From: Orychophragmus violaceus
Lineage: Eukaryota; Streptophyta; Magnoliopsida; Brassicales; Brassicaceae
Assembly (NCBI GenBank): GCA_030180135.1
Contig: CM058232.1
Span: 93,546,630 to 93,610,629, forward strand
Direction of reading: 5' to 3'
DNA length: 64,000 nucleotides
Shown: positions 1 through 9,557 of the stretch, piece by piece
Position numbering within the stretch: the stretch's first letter is position 1
Layout: the number at the start of each line of letters is the position of its first letter
Program-made: the position numbers and the translations under genes
The notes under the pieces: model-generated
Database searches by the model: none
Told to the model about the DNA's origin: nothing
What the model saw: the letters and a program-made list of their open reading frames with translations, nothing else

Positions 1-150
1 GATCTCGATTATCTGTAAATAACTTCCGCTGCTAATCACCAGGTAATCTCCAGATCTGATAGATTCAATTACATGAACCTGTAGATCCTAGGCTCGGAAT
101 TCAGACCAGGATTGCCTAATTGGATTAGGAATCTGCTAGAAATCCCTTCA
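1..150 (+). repeat. 5' LTR of element A, last 150 bp
   Basis: This is the 3' end (U5 side) of the left LTR. It matches 6074-6223 except at position 16 (t versus c) and ends ...cccttca, followed by the primer-binding site. The rest of the LTR, about 580 bp judged from the right copy, lies before the window. Confidence 0.93.
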
Positions 151-151
151 G

Positions 152-163
152 TGGTATCAGAGC
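152..163 (+). other. Primer-binding site of element A (tRNA-iMet type)
   Basis: TGGTATCAGAGC starts 2 nt after the LTR end. It is the usual primer-binding site of plant copia elements, complementary to the 3' end of initiator methionine tRNA, where minus-strand DNA synthesis starts. Confidence 0.93.
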
Positions 164-1235
164 TTTAGGGTTCCATTGAATCTGTAGCATGTTGATTAGA
201 TTAGTTGAATCTGAATCTCTGTATAGTTGATACAAGCATGCTAAAATTCGTTTTCATGAAAATCTAGTTTTTTTTTAGGTTTTTTGATTGAAAATCGATT
301 AGGGCTTATCGCACTGTGTCGATCGACACCAATCCGGTATCGGTCGACACAGAAGGATAACCCGAATAGAACTTATTCACCTGGTGTCGATCGACACAAG
401 AGTTGTGTCGGTCGACACAGACCTCGCTAGAATGATGAATCGGTTCAATTGGATTGGACCGGTTATCGAGCTTGGTTAATGATGGTTTAACTGCGATTGG
501 TTTGATTAGGTTGGTGTCGACCGATGCTAGTGTAGCATCGATCGACACTGACCAGTATTCAAAACCGGATCAATTGGATTGATCGGTTATCGCGGATTGC
601 TTTTGGTTATTCTACATCGATCGACACTATAGTAGTGTCGGTCGACATAAGATTCGATGATTGGGTTATGGAACATGCAATCACAGAACCAAAGCAAGAC
701 AGATCATTTAATTATAAGAATTAAAACATAATAAAACTGAACGTTTTAAAGGTTCCGTTACTCAACCAAATATCAAGTGATACTTGATGTCTTTCCAATC
801 TTGTCAACTGTCAAGACTCATTTAGTTGTGTGATAGACTTGCAGTGCAAGATGTCCACGATTTCATGAGTAAGACAGGAAGTAATCGTGTTGATGGGCTT
901 GCAGTGCAAGACATCAACAATTACATGACTGAAGAGATTGGTTTACTTGACTGGGCCATCAAAATCGTTTTGGGCTCAGAGACATCAGGTGGATTGGACA
1001 TAAGATGTCGATCCACAACCAAGAGTTATATTGGATATAACTAGCAAGGTCGTTGCTTACCTAGATAGCTAAAGTTGAGTGATAGCCAGTGGCTCACTCA
1101 AGTTTAGTGAAGTATGGGTCTTGGATCATTATATTCATCTGAGGAAACATTGTTTGAATATAATGCGAGTTTTCTTAATTGTTAAGACTTCTCATTTCTT
1201 GAACATCATAACTAAACCTCCCTTGTTTTTCAGCT
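164..1235 (+). other. Untranslated leader of element A with four palindrome modules
   Basis: About 1.07 kb between primer-binding site and gag start. It carries four paired-palindrome modules (316-350, 384-418, 514-548, 614-648). It also has two copies of the 13-nt hairpin cttgcagtgcaag (838-850 and 898-910) 60 bp apart, each followed by a similar tract (atgtccacgatttcatga, and a diverged version of it). I see no reading frame of interest here. The hairpin pair could be part of a packaging or dimerisation signal, but this is only inference. Confidence 0.6.
316..648 (+). repeat. Four paired-palindrome modules in element A leader
   Basis: Pairs of 14-bp palindromes at 316-329/337-350, 384-397/405-418, 514-527/535-548 and 614-627/635-648. 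The spacer is 7 nt in every pair. Three pairs have the GATC-centred palindrome first and the GGTC-centred one second; the third pair is inverted. Some arms are mutated (GTATCGG, GACCGATGC). Confidence 0.9.
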
Positions 1236-2114
1236 ATGACTAGCACAAACCATCGTAACAATTTCTCCCTGCGATCCGTCCTTGAGAAGGACAAGTTAAA
1301 TGGATCAAACTTTCTTGAATGGTATCGGAACTTGAGAATTGTTCTCAAACAGGAGAAAAAGGACTATGTCCTTGAGAAAGTTCTCCCTAAGAAGTACCGA
1401 GCCAATGCCTGGCAGTCAGATAAGGATGCTTGGGATAAGCATTCTAATGATGCGGTGGATGTGAGTTGTCTCATGTTGGCTACCATGAACTCGGAATTGC
1501 AGAAGCAATATGAGTACGTGGAGTCGCCAAAAGAGATGATCACTGGCCTGAAAAGTATGTTTCAGGAGCAGGCACGAACTCAGAGATACCAGACGGTAAG
1601 GTCTCTGATTGAGTGCAAGCTACCAATGGGCGAGCCAGTTAGTCCTCATGTCATTAAGATGATGGATTATATTGATAACCTGGGGAAACTGGATTGTCCC
1701 ATTAGCCAAGAGTTGGCTACTGACATCATTCTACAGTCACTGCCGTCAAGCTATGATCAATTTGTTATGAACTATAACATGAACAACTTGACGAAGACGT
1801 TGACTGAATTGCATGGGATGCTTAAGACTGCTGAACCTAACATCAAGAAGGACACCCCAGATGTCCTTATGGTACAAAAGGGTAAAAAGTTTAAGAAACT
1901 TGGTAAGAACAAAGGTGATGGCAAGACGAGCTCGATTGTGAATCCAAGCGAGTCTGGCCATGCTCCTAAGGTTAAAACCAGTCCTTCTGAAGATGTTAAG
2001 TGCCGTTATTGTAACGATTATGGGCATTTGAAAAGAAACTGCAATAAATTCTTGGAAGATTATGAGAAGCTGAAGAAGACGTACGAGACTTCTTCTTCAG
2101 GTATTATGTTATAG
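1236..2114 (+). CDS. Copia Gag polyprotein (element A)
   Basis: A 292-residue Gag-type capsid protein. The N-terminal half carries the copia gag signature (KLNGSNFLEWYRNLRIVL, then a WDKH region), and a CCHC zinc knuckle of the form CX2CX4HX4C (CRYCNDYGHLKRNC) lies near residue 260. It is closely related to the Gag of element B over its whole length. The frame stops exactly at the gag-protease boundary. Compared with B, a one-base loss after SGI shifts the frame, so protease is no longer fused. Gag may still be made, but no enzyme can come from this copy. The start ATG follows the leader and matches B's start by alignment. Confidence 0.88.
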   Translation: MTSTNHRNNFSLRSVLEKDKLNGSNFLEWYRNLRIVLKQEKKDYVLEKVLPKKYRANAWQSDKDAWDKHSNDAVDVSCLMLATMNSELQKQYEYVESPKEMITGLKSMFQEQARTQRYQTVRSLIECKLPMGEPVSPHVIKMMDYIDNLGKLDCPISQELATDIILQSLPSSYDQFVMNYNMNNLTKTLTELHGMLKTAEPNIKKDTPDVLMVQKGKKFKKLGKNKGDGKTSSIVNPSESGHAPKVKTSPSEDVKCRYCNDYGHLKRNCNKFLEDYEKLKKTYETSSSGIML

Positions 2115-2675
2115 AAGTAAATGTTACTTCTAATAATCCTACTGATTTGGGTATTTGATACCAGCTGTGGTACTCATATTTTGTGAAAATGTGCAGGGCC
2201 TGAACAAAAGTAGGATTATGGAGAAAGGACAAGTGGATCTACGCGTGGAAATGAAGCAAGAATTGTTGCATTAACCGTAGTAGTATTTCATTTGTTTTTC
2301 CTTTTATGGCATGTTTTGAACTTAAAACTGCTACTATGTATCTGCTATGAGCAGAAAGATTGTTTCTAATCCTTGTTTGGATATGAAAGGATATCAGTTT
2401 TCAAATTAAGAATAAGTGTTATTCATTTGATTACAGTGATATATTTTATAGTAGCAATCCATTAGAGAATGGATTTTATGTTATAAACCAGAATGTGCCT
2501 AACTATAACATTAATATCAAACTTCTCTCTGGCATTGTCATTTTGGGCCACGTAAATGAGAAACAGATTCAGAAGCTCCATAGTGATGGGCTTTTGGGCT
2601 CATCTGATTATGAATCACAATGAGTAAAGTGAATCTTGTTTATTGGGTAAAATGACAAAGGCCCCTTTCGAAAAA

Positions 2676-2731
2676 GGGTAGTGTCGATCGACACAAACGG
2701 TGCATCGGTCGACACAAGTCGCGAACGGATA
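2676..2731 (+). repeat. Palindrome module inserted in element A pol
   Basis: The pair 2681-2694/2702-2715 (7-nt spacer) is followed by TCGCGA at 2719-2724. In element B the flanking pol codons (gcccctttc and aatgaaaggg) are only 9 nt apart. In A they are separated by about 60 nt holding this module. The exact edges are uncertain by a few bases. Confidence 0.8.
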
Positions 2732-3534
2732 AAATGAAAGGGCCAGAGGCTTATTGGGCTTTATGCATACGGATGTATATGGGCCGATGAGCAGTAATGC
2801 TAGAGGAAATTTTCAGTACTTCATTACCTTTACTGATATTTTCAGTAGGTACGGTTATGTCTTGTTAATAAGACATAAATCAGAATCTTTTGAAAAGTTC
2901 AAAGAGTTCCAAAATGAAGTATAGAATCAATTTGGCAAAAGAGTTGAAGCTCTATGATGAGATCATGGAGGTGAATACTTAAGTCAATAATTAAGTGATC
3001 ATCTAATAGATTGTGAAAGTGTTTCACAATTCAATCCTCATGTATCGAACTTTATTAGATATAGTTTGATCAATGATGAATCACTTAGATCTTCCGTTAT
3101 CCTTCTAAGAATAAGCTCTAGGAAAGGTCTGAGTTTACATTAAATAGTGTTCCATCAAAATCAGTTACAGAGATTTCACATGAGATGTGGAATGGAAATG
3201 TTTCTGATTTATCCATCATGAAGATTTGGAGTTGTGAGACTTATATAAAACGTTTAATCTCTGATAAGCTCACACCCAAATCTGATAAGTACTGCTTCAT
3301 TGGTTGTCCTAACAAAACCAAGGCATGTTGCTTTTACAACCAGTTCGAGAACAAATTGTTTGTTGCTCGGAACTATGTTTCCTTGAGAAAGACTTTCTTT
3401 CCAAGAAGAACAGTGGGAGTAAAAGTGCAACTCGAAGAAATTCGAAAACACAGGAGACTGCTCAACCTGATGAGGAAGAGCAGCAGTTGGATCTACAAAG
3501 AGTTGTAGAACCTGCACCTGTGGTGCCTAAAGTT

Positions 3535-3753
3535 TATAAAGGACTTGGTGAATGTATATTCGATATACATTGAAAAGGCGAGTTTCTATAGAAGTGTCGA
3601 TCGACGCAAAAGTTGCATCGATCGACACAGGTCGCGAACCAAAATGTTTTGGTTTATGATTTAATTAACTACGGTTTAAATCTTGGTTAATTAGATCGTG
3701 GTAAAAGTCTACATATGAGATATGTGCGTGACTTTTAACACAAGACTGAAGCT
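3535..3753 (+). repeat. Mini-U3 insertion (module plus TATA-like hairpin) in element A pol
   Basis: About 212 bp present in A but absent from B at the same codon position. It contains a module (3594-3607/3615-3628), TCGCGA at 3632-3637, and an AT-rich centre between inverted arms taaaagtc (3702-3709) and gactttta (3730-3737). This is the same order seen in the A LTR (modules, TCGCG, TATA inside inverted arms). The ends look like a target duplication: taaagtt (528-534 of the 3 kb block) on the left and tgaagct (3747-3753) on the right, against a single tgaagtt in B. It is either a rearranged LTR piece or a separately mobile unit. Confidence 0.65.
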
Positions 3754-4700
3754 CGAAGATCCAATAGGATCCGTCACGAACCCGAGAAATGGGGATTTCT
3801 CGTAACCAATTGCCGTGATCTACTGATCATTGAAAGTGACGGGCCTGCGAAATTTGAAGAAGCAATGATGGGCCTTGACTCCGAAAGTGGATAAAAGCCG
3901 CTGAATCCGAAAATGGTTATATTCAGATATACAAAGCTAGGTTGGTGGCAAAAGGTTTCAAGTAAATTCATGGTATTGACTGTGAAGAAACCTAATCCCA
4001 GACACCGTGCTTATATCCATTTGGATTCTCCTAGCAACCGCCACTCATAATGGTTATGAGATCTGGCAGATGGATGTGAAAACAGTTTTCCTTAATGGAA
4101 TTCTAGAAAAGAATGTGTACCTGACATAATCTGAAGTTTTCATTGATCCTAATGAAGCTAGGAAGATATGCAAACTTCATCGATCCATTTATGGATAGAA
4201 GCAAGCATCTCGGAGTTGGAATCTTCGTTTTGATAAAGTAATCAAAAGGTTTGATTTTATCAGAAATGAAGAGGAACCGAATGTTTACAAGAGGACTAGT
4301 GGGAGCGCAATTACATTTCTGGTATTGTATGTTGATAACATACTACTCCTCGGAAATGAAGTTCCATTGATTACAGTCTATTAAGACTTGATTCAAAAGG
4401 TTATTTTTCGACAAAATTAAGGGAGAAACCATATACATTCTTGGAATAAGAATCTATAGAGATAGATTGGATAAGCTAAGTGGATTGTGTCAAGACACTT
4501 ATGTGATAAGGCCTTGCACAGATCCAGTATGCATGATTCCAAGAAGGGCTTTGTGCAAATGACTCTTGGTATTACTCTTAACAAGACGCAGTGTTCTTTG
4601 ACACACGCTGAGCAAAAGCATGTGAGGGTCAGACTACTGCTAAAGGCATTAGATGTCTTAAGATGTGATCTTAATTTTAGTGGGAGTCATTGTTATTAAT

Positions 4701-5494
4701 TTTAGTTATGATATGATGTTCGTATAAACATAATTCGATTATGTTATTGAAATCTGACATCTATGTTATTTAATAATGGTTATTAAATAATAGTCCCAAA
4801 GTAATTTATGACATTTTATAGGTCATCAAGTATGTGACTTGATCATGAAACCCTATAAATAATAAATGACATAAATTATGTTTGTCCCTGGTCGAGGTTG
4901 TTAAAATGGGACATTAACAACCACGTGAGACTAGTATGTGAGGTGACTGATGACTAAGTTTCATGGAGTCATTAATAAGAGTATTAAAGTCAATCACATA
5001 GGTATGTGTTAAAGAAAACATGATCGGACATGACCCACTGATGAGAACTCTACGAGATAGTTATATAAGTGTCATGAGAGTTTTCATTACGACTATAGAG
5101 TATAGTCCTTAGACCTGAGTTCATCATGATTTCTTACATGTGAATTGGTCCGCTTTGACCTTGTCAAACGTCAGCCGTAACTGGTGATCATAAAGACATT
5201 GATTGGGCGTATCATGAAGCGTGTGAAGGAACAGGGATGGAACAAGATGGGAATTGTCCCTCCTATATAACAGGAGATAAATATCTCAGGGCCCATCGAA
5301 GATTTGATACTGAGAAAATGTGTGGCCACACTCAAACGAGGTGATTGTCAGTCGTTTGGCTTGTCAGTATGAATCAGAATTCGATGAACATGATTTTGGC
5401 TTAATAAGGATGACACGGATCTTGCCTTATGCCGGATCGAGATATAGTGACGAAGGGATTAAAGGAATAGATGATTCCAGTACAAGTGGGAGAT
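4701..5494 (+). other. 3' noncoding region and polypurine tract of element A
   Basis: About 790 bp with no credible coding sequence between the last RT remnant and the right LTR. It ends in the purine tract caagtgggaga (5483-5493) that primes plus-strand DNA in copia elements. Confidence 0.75.
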
Positions 5495-5760
5495 TGTTGG
5501 GAATGTCCTGAAATCTATTTGTACTTACTCTGAGAGAAAGTCGTGTTGTCGAGATGAGACAATCATATGACACTAGGTAGTCATAACACTTTGCTAGAAG
5601 CCACTTATGATCAATGAGTTGAGAACTCATTGCTAGTGTTATATGATCCTACAGGGTCACACACCTAAGCAAACTGGACATTGCATGAGAGGATGATCAT
5701 TAATGTAATGATCGGATGAATGAATATTTGATATGCATTCAATATCAACATTTCTGGGCG

Positions 5761-5839
5761 ATGTCGATCGACACACTAAAAGTGTCGGTCGACATAGATT
5801 GGCCGTGTCGATCGACACATAGAGTGTGTCGGTCGACAC
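5761..5839 (+). promoter_or_regulatory. Two palindrome modules upstream of element A LTR TATA
   Basis: Pairs 5761-5774/5782-5795 and 5805-5818/5826-5839, each with a 7-nt spacer. They end about 53 bp before the TATA hairpin, the place of a U3 enhancer. Enhancer function is inference. Confidence 0.7.
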
Positions 5840-5892
5840 GACTCGCGGATTGACGGATTAAATTGGTTTAATCATTAGTTAATCCCGGGACG

Positions 5893-5932
5893 GTTTAAGT
5901 CGACATATATAAGATATATGGTCGACCTAAAC
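5893..5932 (+). promoter_or_regulatory. LTR core promoter: TATA box between inverted arms (element A)
   Basis: gtttaagtcgac (5893-5904) and gtcgacctaaac (5921-5932) are inverted copies with one mismatch. The 16-nt loop contains TATATAAG (906-913 of the block), a canonical TATA box. The same layout occurs in the element B LTR. Confidence 0.7.
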
Positions 5933-6223
5933 TCGATTCCAACCTAATTCACAGCCACCAGAAACTAGAGAGAAACCTCTTGAGAGATCGGATCTCTATA
6001 GGCACTAGCATCCCTTCTATTCAACTTGTGTGCGTGTGGATACCAGTAGAGGCGCAGCATTTGAGGCGCTCTAGATCTCGATTATCTGCAAATAACTTCC
6101 GCTGCTAATCACCAGGTAATCTCCAGATCTGATAGATTCAATTACATGAACCTGTAGATCCTAGGCTCGGAATTCAGACCAGGATTGCCTAATTGGATTA
6201 GGAATCTGCTAGAAATCCCTTCA

Positions 6224-8411
6224 TGCAGAGCATGACATACATAATAGATCCTATTGCAGAGGCACAAGGAATCCTATTCATGCGTTCTCGCTCAGCAGGT
6301 GTCGCCGGACACTGCTTCTTGCAGAGACTCTTGCCATGAGACATTGGTATGAAGCCCTTCTTGGAATCGTGCATCCTGAATCTGTGCAACACCTTATCAA
6401 TATAAGTGTCTTGGCACAATCCAATCAGCTTGTTAGTTCTATCTCTGTAGATTCTGATTCCAAGAATGTATGCGGCTTCTCCCATGTCTTTCATGGAAAA
6501 ACAACTTCCTAGCCAAGTCTTAATAGACTGAAGCAACGGAACGTCATTACCGAGGAGGAGTATGTCATCGACATACAATACAAGAAATGCAATTTTGCTC
6601 CCACTTGTCTTCTTGTATACACATGATTCTTCTTCGTTCTTGATGAAACCGAATTGTTTTACTGCTTCATCAAAACGAAGATTCCAACTCCGTGATGCTT
6701 GCTTCAACCCATAAATGGATTTATGAAGCTTGCATAACTTCCCATCGTTTTTAGGATCGACAAAACCTTCAGGCTGTGTCATGTACACATCCTCTTCCAG
6801 AATACCATTCAGGAATGCGGTTTTGACATCCATCTGCCAAATCTCATAATCATAATGAGCAGCAATCGCTAGAAGAATCCGAATAGATTTAAGCATAGCT
6901 ACTGGGGAAGAGGTTTCATCATAGTCAATACCATGAATTTGTTTGAAACCTTTAGCCACCAATCTCGCTTTGTAAATCTGTACATTGCCATCCACGTCAA
7001 TCTTCTTCTTGAAGATCCATTTACACTCAATGGCTTTTACACCACTAGGTAAATCGACCAAGGACCATACTTGGTTTTCTGACATGGATGTCATTTCGGA
7101 TTTAGAGGCTCCAAGCCACTTTTCGGAGTCCGGGCCCATCATTGCTTCCGCAAAGGTCGCTGGTTCGTCACCTTCAATGATCATCAGATCATTTGAATTG
7201 GTTACGAGAAATCCATAGTATCTCTCGGGTTCGTGACGGATCCTTCCGGATCTGCGAACTTCAGGCTCCACAGGCGCCGGTTCCACAGAACTTTGTGGAT
7301 CCAACTGCTGCTCTACCTCAATAGGTTGGGCAGTCTCCTGTGCATCTTGAATTTCTTCGAGATGTACTTTACTCCCACTGTTTTTATTAGAGAGAAACTC
7401 CCTCTCAAGAAAAGAACAGTCCCGAGCAACAAATACTTTGTTCTCAGATTGGTTGTAAAAGTAGTATGCCTTGGTTTCCCTAGGATAACCAACGAAATAG
7501 CATTTATCTGATTTGGGTGCAAGCTTGTCGGAGATTAAACGTTTGACATAAGCCTCGCAACCCCAAATCCTTAGGAAAGACATACTAGGAACGTTCCCAG
7601 TCCACAGTTCATGTGGTGTCTTTTCTACTGATTTAGATGGCACTCTATTCAGTGTAAACGCAGACGTTTCTAGAGCATATCCCCAAAAGGATAGTGGAAG
7701 ATTAGAATGACTCATCATAGACCGAACCATATCCAATAAAGTTCGATTTCTCCTCTCCGATACTCCATTCCATTGGGGTGTACCAGGAGGAGTGAGTTGT
7801 GAAACGATTCCACACTCGCTCAGATAGTCGCTGAATTCTTGGCTCAAGTATTCTCCTCCGCGATCCGATCGCAGAATCTTAATACTCTTGCCAAGTTGAT
7901 TCTGTACTTCATTCTTGAATTCCTTGAATCTATCAAAGGAATCTGACTTGTGTCTCATCAAATAGACATAGCCATACCTACTGAAATCATCAGTAAAGGT
8001 AATGAAGTACTTAAAGTTTCCTCTGGCAGCAGTACTCATTGGCCCACATACATCAGTAGGAACAAGGCCCAATAAATCACTGGCCCTTTCATTTGGTTTG
8101 TTGAAAGGGGCTCTAGCCATTTTTCCCACCAAACAAGACTCGCATTTCTCACATGATTCAAAATCAAATGAGCCCAGAAGCCCATTTCGATGGAGCCTCT
8201 GGATGCGTTTCTCATTGATATGGCCCAAACGACAATGCCATAGGAAAGTCGGGTTTTCGTCATTGGACTTAAACCTCTTTGTATTTATGTTAAAGACAGG
8301 CATTTCTTGGTTTAATATATATAACCCATTATCTAATGGGGCGCTACCATAATAATTACCATCACGATTAAAAGAACAAACTTTATTCTTAACAGCAAAA
8401 TCAAAACCTTC
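6224..8411 (-). pseudogene. Copia integrase-reverse transcriptase (element B), truncated
   Basis: A long open frame, in phase with gag-protease except for one stop at 8412-8414. Numbering from the Met at 8303: GAG-pre-integrase zinc residues H23, H28, C54, C57; integrase catalytic D84, D147, E183; RT Asp at 492 (WQMDVKTAFLNG) and YVDD at 577-580. All these active-site residues are present. The frame runs a few codons into the element A LTR and stops at 6198. RNase H is lost just after its first residues (ASAIGSIMYVMLC). On its own it is incomplete, and it is probably untranslated because of the upstream stop. Confidence 0.9.
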
Positions 8412-8414
8412 CTA
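8412..8414 (-). other. Single in-frame UAG stop between protease and integrase (element B)
   Basis: The gag-protease frame ends SVLD-stop, and the next codons continue as E-G-F-D-F-A-V into the GAG-pre-integrase region with no frame change. Copia polyproteins are normally one frame, so this is most simply a nonsense mutation. The alternative of a read-through stop is discussed under findings. Confidence 0.85.
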
Positions 8415-9557
8415 ATCCAAAACGGAAACTGAAATTATGTTTCTGCTGATCGCAGGTACATAGTAGCAATTATTCAAAATTAAAACCATGCCCGAAGGTA
8501 AAGACAACTCGTAGGTGCCTACGGCCAGTGCAGCAACCTTAGCTCCATTCCCGACTCGTAGCTCTACTTGTCCTTTCTTCAGCGTCCTACTGTTTCTTAG
8601 TGCCTGCACATCAGTACAAATATGAGCACCGCAGCCGGTATCCAATACCCACGAAGTAGGACTAGAAGACATAACATTAAGTTCGATAACATAAATACCT
8701 GAGTCAGACGCATCATACGTCTTCTTCAGCTTCTTGTAATCTTCCATGAACTTCTTGCAGTCTTTCTTCCAATGCCCCAACTGCTTGCAGTAGTTGCACT
8801 TATCCTCAGGAGAAGGCCCGGATTTGGGCTTCGGCTTGGGCTTGTCCTGACTTTCAGCCTGGACAACCTGGGCCTTACCCTTACCCTTCTTAGGTTTCTT
8901 AAACCTTTTACCCCCTTGTACCATCAGGATATTGGGAGTAGCCTTCTTGAGATTCGGTTCTGCTGTCTTCAGCATTCCGTGCAACTCAGTCAATGTCTTA
9001 GTCATGTTTTGCATATTATAGTTCATGATGAACTGATCAAAACACGACGGCAAAGACTGCAGAATCATGTCAGTGGCTAGCTCCTGGCTAATGGCACAGT
9101 CCAGTTTCCCCAGGTTATCAATGTAACCCATCATTTTAAGGACATGAGGACTTACTGGACTGTCCTTAGCCAGCTTGCAATCCATGAGAGATTTAACCGT
9201 CTGGTATCTCTCTGTGCGAGCTTGCTCCTGAAACAAAGCTTTCAGGCTGTTAATCATCTCAATGGGTGACAATACGTTCTCATATTGCTTCTGCAGCTCA
9301 GAGTTCATGGTCACCAGCATTAGACAAGTAACATCTTTGACATCCGCTGAATGCTTATCCCAAGCATTCTTTTCTGTCTGCGGAGCATTGGAACGTGGCC
9401 TCTCGGTGAGAACTCTTTCAAGGACATATTCCTTGTTCTCTTGCCTGAGAACTATTCTCAGGTTCCGATACCATTCCAAGAAATTAGATCCATTTAACTT
9501 GTCCTTCTCAAGGACGGATCTTAGTGAGAAAGTGTTGATGTGATTTGAGACAGACAT
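8412..9557 (-). CDS. Copia Gag-protease polyprotein (element B)
   Basis: A 381-residue protein. It opens with the copia gag region (KDKLNGSNFLEWYRNLRIVL) and has a lysine-rich linker, then a CCHC zinc knuckle CNYCKQLGHWKKDC (residues ~258-271). An aspartic protease follows, with the active site VLDTGCGAHI near residue 307 and a flap-like region GNGAKVAALAVGTYELSLPSG. It ends at UAG 8412-8414. It could still give virus-like particle protein and protease. The ATG was chosen because the homologous start in A lies at the same alignment position and the leader upstream has no conserved coding sequence. Confidence 0.9.
   Translation of the reverse strand: MSVSNHINTFSLRSVLEKDKLNGSNFLEWYRNLRIVLRQENKEYVLERVLTERPRSNAPQTEKNAWDKHSADVKDVTCLMLVTMNSELQKQYENVLSPIEMINSLKALFQEQARTERYQTVKSLMDCKLAKDSPVSPHVLKMMGYIDNLGKLDCAISQELATDMILQSLPSCFDQFIMNYNMQNMTKTLTELHGMLKTAEPNLKKATPNILMVQGGKRFKKPKKGKGKAQVVQAESQDKPKPKPKSGPSPEDKCNYCKQLGHWKKDCKKFMEDYKKLKKTYDASDSGIYVIELNVMSSSPTSWVLDTGCGAHICTDVQALRNSRTLKKGQVELRVGNGAKVAALAVGTYELSLPSGMVLILNNCYYVPAISRNIISVSVLD

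Larger units (their letters stand above)
2115..4700 (+). pseudogene. Broken copia pol (protease, integrase, RT remnants), element A
   Basis: Fragments in all three frames match the intact parts of element B in the same order. They are a protease remnant near 2150, a GAG-pre-integrase H/C region near 2530-2650, an integrase core near 2740-3120, the post-integrase region 3185-3520, and RT fragments near 3930-4500, including a trace of the active-site strand around 4327-4345. Stops and frameshifts occur every 100-300 bp, RNase H is absent, and two insertions carry palindrome modules (see 2676-2731 and 3535-3753). It cannot encode a working polymerase. Confidence 0.88.
1..6223 (+). mobile_element. 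Ty1/copia LTR retrotransposon A (decayed; left LTR cut by window edge)
   Basis: The sequence at 1-150 recurs at 6074-6223 with one mismatch by hand count, and both copies end in CA. The first is followed by an initiator-Met-type primer-binding site (152-163). The second belongs to a complete LTR (5495-6223) preceded by a purine tract. Between them lie a leader, a gag reading frame and a badly broken pol in the copia order (protease, integrase, RT). The element interrupts element B: the B polyprotein stops exactly at 6223. The expected 5-bp target copy on the right is tgcag (6224-6228); its partner lies outside the window. RNase H is missing. Confidence 0.93.
5495..6223 (+). repeat. 3' LTR of element A (729 bp)
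   Basis: Starts TGTTGGGAATG just after the purine tract and ends ...CCTTCA. The start matches the start of the element B LTR (TGTTGGGATAGTG on the minus strand), so the families are related. U3 carries two modules and a TATA box set inside inverted arms. The last 150 bp match the 5' LTR with one difference. Confidence 0.93.

Noticed and set aside
306..548. Open frame made of VSIDT/CVDRH repeats (also at 10533-10809 on both strands)
   Set aside because: It only translates the palindrome modules in noncoding leaders; no protein family.
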